A stretch of DNA of 64,000 nt, taken from contig JAWUZG010000070.1 in NCBI GenBank assembly GCA_036785705.1, positions 2,739,001 to 2,803,000 on the forward strand, given 5' to 3'. The DNA comes from Acanthornis magna (taxonomy: Eukaryota > Chordata > Aves > Passeriformes > Acanthizidae). Both the position numbers and the translations under genes were made by a program. Shown one piece after another: positions 33,538 to 44,800 of the stretch. Position 1 is the first letter of the stretch. Every line of letters starts with the position of its first letter. Under the pieces are notes generated by a model. The model did not search any database. It was given only the letters and a program-made list of their open reading frames with translations, and was not told the origin of the DNA.

Positions 33538-36391
33538 GTTTCTGCTTCAATAGGGAGGGAGAGACCTGGAGGTGGGGTGTTGGCAAATAAAATAAAAAAC
33601 ATTTTAAAGGAGCTGAGCTGAAAAAAAAATGCACAAGACTGTATGAAAATTCAGAACTGGCCCTACGGTGACAATTCAAGAATCTCATTTCAAGTATCTT
33701 GACCCCTGTGAATGCCAAATTCTTCATTTTGCAAGTGTTAGGCGCTACACATGAAGCCACAGAGGAAGTAAACACTTTGTTTTGGAAGAACCTGAGAGGA
33801 GGAGAGCTGAGGCTGCTCGGGGGCCTCTTGGCCTACAATGAGTGGCCTTGTGCTCAACCTTAAAATGCCTCCACAAAAGGGATGTTCATGCAGGCTCTGT
33901 CCCAGCCCCACTTCTGAACCCAGGGTCCATATCCTCCCAACATGTGTCCACAGGGGCAGAGCCATTACGCCTGTGCCCGTAGCCCTGGGGGTGGTTGCTC
34001 TTGTCCCTGCAGCTCTTCCCCAAAGCCCAGTCCTGACTCTCTGAGGTTTTTCAGCCTCACTGGACTCTGCCTGTCAGCCTGTGGCTGCCGGGTGCCACGT
34101 ACCTTCCTCACCATTGCTGTGCTCTGCGGCACTGCCAGACCGGCCACCCCTCACCCGGCAATCCCAGACCTTTGGTGCAGCAAGTAGGGCACAAAGGAGC
34201 CTCTCCCCAATGCCTGAACTCTGCTGCTGGAAACAGTGGCTCCATGCTGTACCACAGGCAACAACCTGCAAGGGAGACAGACAGGTAAAGCATCACTTCA
34301 GCAGCAAAGAGAGGAGAGGCCACAGGACAGCCTTCTCTGACACGGTCTGCACCCCATGCCAGGAGAGACACAAACTGCATTTCCTTGCCACCCACCCTTG
34401 CCAAATCAGAGATGCCAGGTGTCCATTGGTGGGCTCAGTGCGTCAGGGCTGAGGTCATTGCCAAAACCCTGGGAGAGCGTGGTGACTCTTGCATTCTCAG
34501 ACCATGAGCCCGAGCAGCTCATTTGGAAGGTGATGAATTTGCAGGAAGGGTGGCTGTGGGGTGAATAAAATCGGTCACAGAGCTTGGCATGGCTTCCAGC
34601 CTCTGACAAAGGCGGGCTGAGCTCAGGGTACCTACAGAGGTGAGGGATGAGGCTGGCAAAATTCTCTCGGCGGCTGCACAGCTCTGACAGCTAATGCTCA
34701 CATTTGGTTTGCAAAGAAAGGAAAACTTTGGCATAAATATCAGGGAATTTAGTATTGCATTAGTGATTAATCATTCCAAGGACAGGTGAGAAGCCTCCAG
34801 AAAAGCTCTGCATTTCAGATCAGGACTGAGCAAAGCCATGCATCTGCCCCTTTGGGAAGTCCGGCTTTGCAACTTCCATTTCTAACCCAAACCAGAGCAT
34901 TATGCCAAAAATATTATTATTTCAGCCATGTTGGGGGTGGCGGTGCTCCAAATTTTGCATTAAGAAAATGCTGAGAGCCCTAATTTTTACTCGTTTTGGA
35001 TGTACACAAAAATATCAGTTTTCCTATGCGCAGAACGTTCTCTGCCTCTTTCAGGATGAGCATAAATCACTGCTTTTCTACAGGAAATTTCCCAGCTAAC
35101 TCCCCGTGGTCTGACATCAACAAGGCAAGGAGGCTGTGCTCCCACCCTCCTCCATTCCGATGCCCGAGCCCCACGCCTGCCAGCATGGGATGACGCTCCT
35201 GCCAAGACCTGGGGATCTGGAAATGTAATTTTCCAGGTGGCCACTAGATGGGAACGAAACCAGCGCTAGGAATGTCACAGGATGCCGAACCTGTCGGGAA
35301 TACCAGTTGATGGACAGACTTTTTTCTCCTCTGCTTGATACGGATTTATTGGAACAAAACCTGGGTGAGCTGGAAAAAAGCTAACAAGCTTTGACCAGTG
35401 ATGAAGCAGCTGAAATTAAATACCCCAGCTCAGTTAATCAGAGCAGAAAGGGAAACGAAATAAATGGGTGAAGATGCTGGGAGAAGAAACAATCCTGAGT
35501 CCGATTACCAGTCTGATTTCTGACGTTTGTCCTTCCCCCTTTAAATGCTCCTCTCCTCTTAGTAGACTTTCACAGGGGCTGGGTGAGCTGACCCCAGGTG
35601 AGTCACAGGCACCCTGGGAGGCTGCAGGTGCCCTGATTTTGTGAGGTACTGAGTCCTGTTTCCTCCAGACTTCACTTCTGTGTCCTTTTTACAGTCAAAA
35701 GCCTCACCATCCTTTCTTGCCCTCACCGAAATGCTATTCTCTGATTTTCTGTCCCCTTATTACAACTCCTCAGTCTGGTTTCCATCGTCCCCCTCTCAGC
35801 AGTGACCTGAAGGCTTATTCCCCTGTTTCTGTGTGTATCCAGATGGATATCCACTCCCATCAGCCGCTTTCTCTCCTGAAATTAACCCCCCTTTCCCTGC
35901 CTGTACCGCACAAATGACAGCAGCTCTGGGAGAGGCAGCTGAACTTGCTTCTCTTCCTCTTCATGTGGCTTTTCCAACTTCCATGGCTTCCTGCTATAAT
36001 GAAGGGCATCGGCAACCAGCCCAGCAAACTGGACCAGAAAGAAGCACTGTCACAGAACCATTGGGAACAAATGGTGGTTCCAAATTGTGGCTGGTGCCTG
36101 TTCACTATTGTATCTCATCTCCTAAATTCTGGCTTTTCTTATCAGGAGGCTGATGCCCTCTGCTGACTGGGTCAGAAGGATCAGACTGGCATCCATCAGG
36201 GTAAGGCACAGAGATTTCTCAATATTTTTTTGATCAGTTGTCTTAATCTCCAAGTTTGCTGGGAAATCTTTTAATCATATAGGACAGAATTATATCATGG
36301 GAGTGTTTGGGTAATTTAGGTTTGGCACAAGCTTTATTAAAATAATGATGTGTATTTGTGCAAGACTAAATTTCTACATTTATTGATGAAA

Positions 36392-36470
36392 CACCATCCA
36401 TCCATCCTTCCTTACGTCCATCCTTTCTTCCCTTCTTCCATCTGCTCCTTGGTCCATCCGCCCATCCTTT
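36392..36470. repeat. imperfect CATC/CCATCC tetranucleotide-type repeat
   Basis: Decayed repeat of 'ccatcc' and 'ccttcc' units (catccatccatccttcctta at its start). Low-complexity sequence. Confidence 0.8.
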
Positions 36471-37879
36471 TTGCAGTGCAGACACAAAGGATGACTGCTA
36501 CTGACCCAGGTCAGATATGCGATGAGTACATGATCTGTGAGTATTTCCAGCCCACTTAAGCTCCTCTCTCTCCCCTCCCTGAGCTCCATCCCTGCCCTTC
36601 TCACGAGCAGCCCTGGGATGAGGTGCCAGATGCACTGTGCAATCTGAGGCTTGCCTCAGCGGGGACAAGGACCAGTTGTCCAAACGTCCTCCGCCTCTGT
36701 GACGCAATCCAGGGCAGTCACCAAGGCTCCCTCCAGCTCCGCGGCTGACGCACTCCGGGGAAACCCTTGGAAGGGGACATGTGACTCACAGAGCGCTGAG
36801 ATTGCCCAAGACAAGGAGGCACGCAAAAGCAGCGGGCCTATGGAGACAGGAAGGTCAGCCCTGGAGCTGGCTGCAGTGCCATGGCAGCTGTCCTGTTGGC
36901 CACAGCTGCAGAGTGTACTAAAGAGGGGTTGCTTTTAAACCCTGCAGCAGCCACAGACCCTGCGCAAATGGCAGTTCCAGGTTTGGTACCTGGGCACGCC
37001 ACAGACACTGAAAATATTTGTTGCTTGAGAAATGATGAGGTGATGGATGGCTTAAGTTGCCATGAGGACTAGCACTCTGATCTCTTTGCAGTTCTGTGGC
37101 TGGTGGCTGCTTTTGGAAAGGTTTTTCTTTTAATACCCTCTTAAAACAAGTCATCCACGTAGTTACCAGGGGAAACATTAACACCAGTGATGTCTGCACA
37201 AAAGCAGAGCATTTTGGAGTTTACAGCGAGCCTTCACACAAGCACCATCCTTCCACAGATCACTAGGAAGGAGTTGTTGCTGTTGCTTTCTAGGTCATAC
37301 AGCCCCGGGCCTGAAAACAAGCATCAGCTGGCCTTTGCCTGAATCCCCAGAGGCTGGAATGGGTTTCAGATAAAATACACAGACTTGTGGGCAAGAACCC
37401 CAGGGCAGCATTACCAAGAGGACAGATCTGGTGTGGAATCGGTTTGAAAAGGATGGGGAGATGTCAAATGGAGTACTGCTGCAGCTATGGGAGCTGTGGC
37501 TGCCCAGTCCTCTAGAAAGCTGCCAGCACAAGCATCCCAGGCAGAAACGCTGCACAGTGACACAGTAGTGGCCCTGCAGGGGGGTGGCCACCTGTCACCT
37601 ACCTGTATGATGATGTCATCAGGTGGGTTTCTCCAGCACCAGCCTCTAGACCCTGTCCCTGTCCCCCCCGCCACACCCCCTCTCTTGTGAAATGCCAAAT
37701 GCCAGGCACCAACGATGTTTGCTCTCTCTACTCTCCTGCTGCAGCTGTGCAGAGGAAAAGAAAAAACTAACACAAACAATGGACTCATGAGTTGAGATAG
37801 GGAGTTGGTGGGGAGACACACAGAAAAATGGTAAAACAGGAGGGAAACTTAAAGTTGCAACTTAACCTAACAGAGTCAG

Positions 37880-38790
37880 AGGATAAATGAGAGGTAAAAA
37901 TAAGCTCTTAAGACACCGTTTCTTCACTCACCCCCCTTTCCTATTAAGGCACCGTTTCTCAGCTCACCCCCTCCCTCCTTGTCCTACCAACAGCTCCGGG
38001 GCGAGGCAGGGTATGAGGGTTTTCTTTGGTCAGTTCATCAGGGAGAAGAGTCCTCTACCACAAGAGACAGTCCTCTGCAAACTTCTTTGGCGTGGGTTCA
38101 GTCTCACGAGCAGCACCCGCCCGAATTGCTGCAGCACGAGTTCTTGTCCATAGGGTGCAGACTTCCGAGCCGAGGCCGAGCCGAGGCCAGGCTGTTTCCA
38201 TCCCGGGAGCAAGGCCAGGCTGTTTCCATCCCAGAAAGGCCTCTCTCTCCTGCAAGGCCTCTGCAACTCTCAGTCTCTGGGACTCCCACTGGATCACAGC
38301 TTCCTGCAGGCCTCCACCTGCTCCTCTGGCATGGGCACCTCCCCACAGGCTGTGGGGGGTTCTCTGCACCCCCTGGACCCCATGGGCTGCAGGGAGACCA
38401 CCTGCTCCCCCATGGTCTTCACCACGGCTGGCAGAGGGTTTTCAGCTCCGGCGCCTGGAGCATCTCCTCCCCCACCTTCTCCACTGACCTTGGTGCCTCC
38501 ATGTTGTTTCCCTCACATATTTTTACCTCGTCCTTTTCCTCCTCTGGCTAAAAAGAAGTGCGTACTCACATCGTTTTGATTTTTTCTTAAATATGTTTTC
38601 ACAGAGGCATAACTAACATCTCTGATTGGCCCAGGCATGGCCAGCAGCATGTCCATCATCTTCAGAGCCATCAGAGATTGGCTCTGCTGGACATGGTGGA
38701 GAAATTTCCAGAATCTTTACTCAGGACATGCAGGAGCCATCTTTGTACGCCACCCTACTCACTGGCAAAAACTGGGCCAAGCAAAACCAC
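37880..38790 (+). mobile_element. diverged avian LTR-type (endogenous retrovirus related) repeat
   Basis: Blocks such as 'agacagtcctctgcaaactt', 'gcgcctggagcatctcctcc', 'cactgaccttggtgcctcc', 'ttcttaaatatgttttcaca' and 'gattggctctgctggacatg' follow, in order, a high-copy repeat I remember from songbird genomes and classed there with LTR elements. The copy is diverged and has no retroviral coding region. It contains an internal duplication of about 31 bp (38190-38235) and a repeated 'caccgtttct' block (37913-37975). Family name and exact ends need a repeat library. Confidence 0.55.
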
Positions 38791-40844
38791 CACAGCAGGG
38801 AAGAGCTGCCCTGGCAGGAGCCTGTAATACTCATTGCAGGAGGCAACGCCATTGTGTCAGGAAGGCTTTGGCAGGGCCACCTGGGAGACACACCACGGGT
38901 GCTCTCACCGCAAGAAAAAGGCAGCCAAAGGTGACTCTGACAGTGGGTGGTGCAGGTGAGGAAGAGCTGCACCAGAGGGACAGAGGTGGTGCCAGCAGAA
39001 ACCATGGAAAGAATGAGGGAGGTTCACTCTCAGAGACAAATTATTTGGGGTGTGTCCGCAGGACCCAGCTGTGTGGTTGCTGGACTGGCAATCTACGTCC
39101 AGCCGGCACAAGCTGTTGAGGTGGCAGGCTGGTATGTGGCCCTAAGCTCTGCAGTTTCTCAATCATGTGCAGCAGTGAGAAAAACACAGGTGCTGGAAGG
39201 GCTGCTGTGGGCTGGGAGTCAAATGAGCAACAGGATAGGTGGAGAAAGCCCAAGCCAGATCAAGACAGTCAGCTAAAAGTTCAGACAGATAAAAAACTCC
39301 AAACAAATCCTGCACAGGCCTGAAAGCAGACTATTCCTGTTAAATGTGTCTGACCCAAGGAGTTAAAGACATAATAAATTCCAGGCTGCTGATGTTAGTG
39401 CAGTTGCAACCTTCTGCAAGAGCAGCAAGGGGCATGTGGACCTGACTGCTGCAGCAGAAAGGCACATCTGCAGCTCCAAGGGCTGCTCAGGTCCCCTTTT
39501 GGGATTCTCCTGCCGAGTGGAGCACAGGAGCAAAAAGGTCAGTGTGTGGGGCCCAGGCCTCTGGGCTGAGTCCCTCTGTGAGTCCAGGAAAAGTGTTTGG
39601 AGGATAAACAGGGACGGGCCAGAGTGGTTCACAGACAGGCAGGGAAGCCTGAGGGGGAAAAAAAGATGTGTCACCACATATCCTAACTGGGTCACAGCAA
39701 GAATGGAAGGAGGCTTCAAGAATCGATTTTTGCCGCATCTTTCCACTGGGAAAGGCTGTGTAACAACGAGGCTGTGGCTGGGGCTGCCATTAGCTGTCAC
39801 CATTACCCAGCAGAACAGGTTCCTGTGTCACAACTGCATTACAGGAGAAGGAGAGAGGAAGTGAAAAGCTGAAGAGCAGCTAATGAGGGCCCTGTGACAC
39901 AGAGTTAACCCAGTTAACTGGGAATGGCCAACAATCCCCTTCCAGTTCAGTGCTGAAGGGAGACACGAGGGCCCAGGCACACCAGGGAAAGCCAAATTCA
40001 TCTTGACCACTGACTAACCTACACGGAGGGCTGGGCAAGGACAGGTCTGTAGCACTGCCAATGAGCACTTAGGTTACCTCAGAAGGTGGCAGAAGGTAGC
40101 CACGGGCTACCTGCACAGACCCAGCATGGCGAGCGTAATCCCTACAGGATAACCCACTGTTGCACAAGCCAAGGGATCACCAGTCTCACACCCATGAACG
40201 CCCAACAATGCAGCCCAACGCAGCTCGCCCGGATGTCTGGAATGACAGAGAATGACGTAAAGGTTGGGCTTTTTCTCACATCTTCTGAAAGTGTGAGAAG
40301 TGATGGGATTAGCAGGGATGATTCAGGTGCTGCAAGAATCCTTCCTGTTCCCAGGGAGCCAACACTTGGGGTGCAGCTAAACTCAGCAGACTATTTTATC
40401 ATTGTTTTAGACCAACAGGATATCTGTTTCATATCCAAACTCAAAAACTTTCCTTCCGCTGCTCCAAGCTGTGGCAGAAACTCTATGGGGAGGACTCGTG
40501 TGCTGGTTCCGAAGCAGCTTTCCTGCTGTAGCTACACACGCAGCCTGAGCTGCCATGTGTGTTCAGCTGTAGACCTATCAACTTCTGCTGCCGCCTCCCT
40601 GCTCAAATCCAAAATATAACCAGCACAACCTTCCTGAGGGTATGGATGAGCCAAGATCCACACTGCTGTCACGCAATAGATGTTGGATATGCTGCGCTGG
40701 GAGATGTGCTTTAAGACTTCTTCCAGTTGTGCCAGTTAAAACTATCCATTGGGACTGAGGCGCATTGATACACTTTCTTAACAATACTGTGGTTCCTCTC
40801 TCCAAAAATAACTGCTGAGGCTTCAAAGATACCGCTCAGTCAAG
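38791..40844. other. intergenic DNA, nothing recognised
   Basis: About 2 kb without supported genes. A 177-codon plus-strand frame at 40086-40619 has no recognisable domain and is treated as chance. Confidence 0.5.
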
Positions 40845-41404
40845 CCATGCTGGGTTTCACTCTCAGATCATAGAGTCCAAGCTTTAATCCAGCACTGCCA
40901 AGCCCACCACAACCCATTTCCCCAAGTGCCACAGCTACACATCTGTTAAACCCCTCCAGGGATGGGGCCTCCACCCGTGCCCTGGGCAGCCTGTGCCAGG
41001 GCTGGACAACCCTTTCAGTGAAGAAATTTTCCCCAATATCCAATCTACACCTCCCTGGCACAACTTGGAGGCTGTTTTCTTTTGTCCTGTCCCTTGTTCC
41101 CTGGGAGCAGATCCCCCGATCCCCTCCTGCCTACCCCCTCCTGTGAGGGAGTTGTGGAGAGCCAGAAGGTCCCCTCCGGGGCCTTCTTTTCTCCATGTTG
41201 AGCTCCCCCAGCTGCTCTTCATCAGACTTACGCTCCAGACCTTTCCCCAGCTCCCTTCTCTGGATATGCTCCAGGCCGTCAATGTCTTTCCTTTCGTGAG
41301 GATTTGTTGAAAAAGTTATGAAACAGAACTGGTCCCAGTACTGAGCCCTGGGGAACATCCCTTGTGGCAGGCTGCCAGACGGAGGTAATTCCGTTCACCA
41401 CCTC
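40845..41404 (-). mobile_element. CR1 LINE fragment with reverse-transcriptase remnant
   Basis: On the minus strand translation gives decayed CR1 ORF2 pieces: a [11 protein letters not shown] reverse-transcriptase block near 41340-41400, then GLEHIQRR and ELNMEKRR (about 41190-41290), and finally the C-terminal RLDIGENFFTERVVQPWHRL (about 40990-41050), followed by the 3' UTR ending near 40860. About 300 codons between the first two blocks are missing, so the copy is internally deleted as well as 5'-truncated. Confidence 0.93.
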
Positions 41405-41424
41405 TCTCTGGAATCAGTAGACAT

Positions 41425-41775
41425 TTTGACTTTGTCTAGAACTTTTATTTCAAGGAATACAATTGCTTTGTGTATATTCACAAGAATAAATATAAAATTC
41501 TTCTCTCCAGAGCAAGAAGATGAGCTTTTATAAAAATATATCTCTATCCCAAAGAACCACTGAGGTGGGGTTCCCTTTAGGAAATATTATTTAATAAAAA
41601 AATAAAACACTGAAAATAAAATGCTTGACCTATGCTGACTGAATCATGAAACAATTGAAATTTTTAAAAGGTTATAAATATTGTAAATATTATTAATAAA
41701 AATAACATTTAAATAGATGGGAAGCCACTGAGTCCATCCAGATGAACAGAACACCGCAGGAAGCCACAGTTTCTC
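41425..41775 (-). promoter_or_regulatory. EREG: EREG 3' UTR with AU-rich elements
   Basis: AU-rich minus-strand sequence with AUUUA motifs in CTATTTAAAT, AATATTTACAATATTTATAA (41660-41705 region) and TATATTTATT (about 41485). Mammalian EREG mRNA is a known unstable, ARE-regulated transcript; conservation of that control here is inference. Confidence 0.65.
41444..41449 (-). terminator. EREG poly(A) signal (AATAAA)
   Basis: Canonical AATAAA on the minus strand in GAAATAAAAG, about 330 bp after the EREG stop codon and roughly 40 bp before the edge of the CR1 fragment. Cleavage is expected near 41425. Confidence 0.65.
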
Positions 41776-41836
41776 CTATAGGGCACCAACTTCCTTGTAT
41801 TCACTGGCATTTGTTTGTCTCCTCTTGTTTCGGTAC
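41776..41836 (-). CDS. EREG: EREG coding exon 5 (cytoplasmic tail)
   Basis: Acceptor CTATTCCAG|GTACCG; codes RYRNKRRQTNASEYKEVGAL then TAG. The YRN(K/R) start and the Y-x-x-V motif match mammalian EREG; the end is shorter than the human tail. Confidence 0.93.
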
Positions 41837-44800
41837 CTGGAATAGAAGAGACAACTATGAGTTCTAGAAAGCCAGTTGCTTTTGGGGAGTGGGGGGTAAA
41901 GGAAGGAAGAAAAAAAAAGCTGTATAGCTCCTCACATCTGTTTTAAATCTCTAGCAGCCAGGCTCTGTCTGTGCTCATTTCCAGGTCTGACATCACTTTA
42001 ATGTAGCCTCTCAACTCTTCACTGAAAATTCCACATCTGCATTAAAGTCTTCCTGCTGGTACTAGGTTTGTATTTGAGAAATCCTGCTTGTTACCACCTA
42101 GCTACCAGAGATGGTGAAGCTGAGCTCCTCCTCTGGAGCTGGTCCACCTCCTCAGCTCTCTGACAGCTGCTTACCATTAGTTTTTAGGCTGGAGAATGAT
42201 TTCTGCTGCTTGTGGGTCTGTCCATGGAGCAGAGTACTGTCCCTCATGGTAAAGCTGATAAGGCAATGCTCATGATATCACACTCACCACGATAACATAG
42301 CAGATCAACAAATTAGCTAGCTGTAATCCAGCTGCTCTCCAGTCCCTAATGACTGTGGGAATGGCCTTACCAATGAAAGAACTAGAATTTTCCTATTCCC
42401 TGTCTGCTCTCTCCTTGATCTCAACACACCTTCCAAGACAGACATGAACTAACCTACGGAGCTCCCTGTATCAGGGTGAACAGGCACCTGGGAGTGTTGC
42501 TACCTGCCCAGCAGGCTGGGCCATGGCACACCACCAGCACACTGCCTGTCCTCAACACTTCAGGTGCAGGTGAGTGGGTCTGTGCATCGAACTGTCCAGC
42601 GAGTGTCCCAGGCTACCTGGAGGTGCTCAGAGGATGCCTGACACCTCCAGCTGGCTCGCCCTCCTGAGCCACCACGAGCACGAGTCTCACCTTCTGCAGA
42701 TGTAGTAGCTGGCGAGAGAGATGGCGGCAAGGAAGAGCAGGACCACGATGACGGTCAGTGCCACGTACTCCTTGCTGAGGGGCTGCCGGACGAGCTCCGA
42801 GTGCACGCAGCGCACTCCGGAGAAGCCCACGTCACACCTGAGGGTGAGAGAGGCAGAATCAGAGACGTGGCTGTCGGGGGTTACACCTCAGCAGCCACTG
42901 GTCTGCTGTTTCCTCAGGGACAAGACATTTGAACTGATGTAACTCAAGCCCACAAGGTGCTAGAGATGGTTGCAAATTGTTCAGGTAAATGAGTGATACC
43001 CTTAAAAATGCCTAGAGGGTCTTTATTTGGGAGGCTGGATCAAAGGAGAGACCTTGGTGCTCTGCCTGAGATCTGGATCTCACACTACGATAAGTACAGA
43101 TGACAGGGAAGCACATCAGAATGAATGTCCCCAGTCTACGTTGGGTTGGTCACTACTTTCAGGTGTCTGAGACTCTCACAGAGATTTCACTGGAGGCAGC
43201 ACACGTGCTTGACACCTAAATGCAGCTGAGCATTATAGCTCCTCTTCAAGTTCTTGTGAGCATTTAATACTTGGCTGGATTGGTGTTTCAGCTAAGTGTC
43301 AATGGCAGAGATCAAAATTCACCTCAAAGCTCACCTCAGTGAGATCTGCAGGAGAAGTGGGGCTTGTCCATACCTGCAATAGTGCTCATTCAAGTCCACG
43401 ATGTACATGCACTGCCCATGGAAGCAGTAGTCCTTCATTTCAGGCTTGCATCTCGTTATCCCGACTTGGGCCACACGTGGGCTGTTCTCTGTCTGGACTG
43501 CAAGGATATTTCATTAGTACCACAGGATGGGGCAATGTTGTTCAGAGAAAAATTATTTCCAAGGGCACCTCAGTGAGGCTGCCAGCCCGAGGAAGATGGG
43601 AACCAAAGATTTATTTACAAAGAGCTGTGCTGTACTTACTGAGTGCTGTTGTGCAGTTCTCCATTTCACCAGGCCCACATAACGGGATCACTGTTGTGCC
43701 CAGGACTGCTTGCAATAGGTAACCTATAAGAGAATAAAAACAATAGTCAAAACTAGATGCATTTTGAGTTAAGTATTTAAGCGGCTGTACTCATTAATAC
43801 AAGAAGAACAGAAACTTCTCATCATGGTAGAAAAGACCCGAAGTTGAAAGCTGAAAAAATACAGCTCTGAGTGATCTGCTGCCTACATTATAATATGGCA
43901 GCCCAAAGAAACATCTCTGAAATACAAACTTAAAATGCAGAACAGAGATTAAACAGAAACCTGGTGTCTGTGACCATCTCTTGCCCACACTCTGAGTGAA
44001 ACTGGGCAGGAAGAGGCTTGGAGAGATTATGGGGGAGAGGCAGGAATTAGGCCATTTGATGATTATGTTAGGTTTCTGACTGGTCTGGCATGGTACCTGT
44101 GCAAGGGAAACAGCCAGGCTTCCATAATTAGGCATGACAATCCAGCATTCATCACAGGAGGAGTCCTTTTGCTGATCAAAATCAAGATATCCTTGACTCA
44201 CAACAGCCCACAGGAAGAGAATTTCCTAGGAATCTGCAAGTCAGTGCAGCTGGTGAATCAGCACACCAGGTCAGTGCTGAGCCATGCTCAGCAACCCACC
44301 TGGCTTCAGAGACCACAAACTGCTGGAGGTAGGCTTAACACAAAAGCTGCTCTTTACCAGCAAAGAGTTTCCTCAGCCCTGTTCTTGCTGAAGACAGCTG
44401 AAGGGCTGGACAGTTCCTGCACTAGCACTCACTCTTCTGGCAGTTCTTTGGTTAAAAGCCTGCTTGCAAAGCTGCAAACACGAGATACAACCCCCTCCTC
44501 ATCTACCCACGGGCTTGGACAGGTTACTGACCACTTTATGGACCCTGGGCCGCTGTAACTCAGCAGAACATCAGAAGAAACAGGCACAAGTTTCAGGTAT
44601 TCCACTAGTTAAATGAACATTTCCAAACAGGATTTGAAAGCCAGCACAGGCACCTGTAGCTGCATACCTGTAGCCCATGAGGAACAGTGAATGTTAGCCT
44701 GTGAAATGTACCCGGCTAACACTCCTGCTGTGGTCACAAATTAACCTGCTCATGAACTGCTTAGTCATCAGCCCCATTCCACGGAAGTCTGTAATTTGTG

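Larger units (their letters stand above)
27371..37880. other. intergenic DNA between AREG and EREG
   Basis: No gene supported. The 28.6-29.7 kb part is GC-rich and open in several frames on both strands (317 codons minus, 291 codons plus), which I attribute to composition. It holds a C/T-rich tract at 28261-28290, a short CAG run near 33511-33537 and an imperfect CATC repeat at 36392-36470. Confidence 0.5.

Noticed and set aside
38026..38551. Two long plus-strand frames of 150-190 codons at 37979-38551
   Set aside because: They lie within the LTR-type repeat and show no retroviral or other protein domain; openness follows from high GC.
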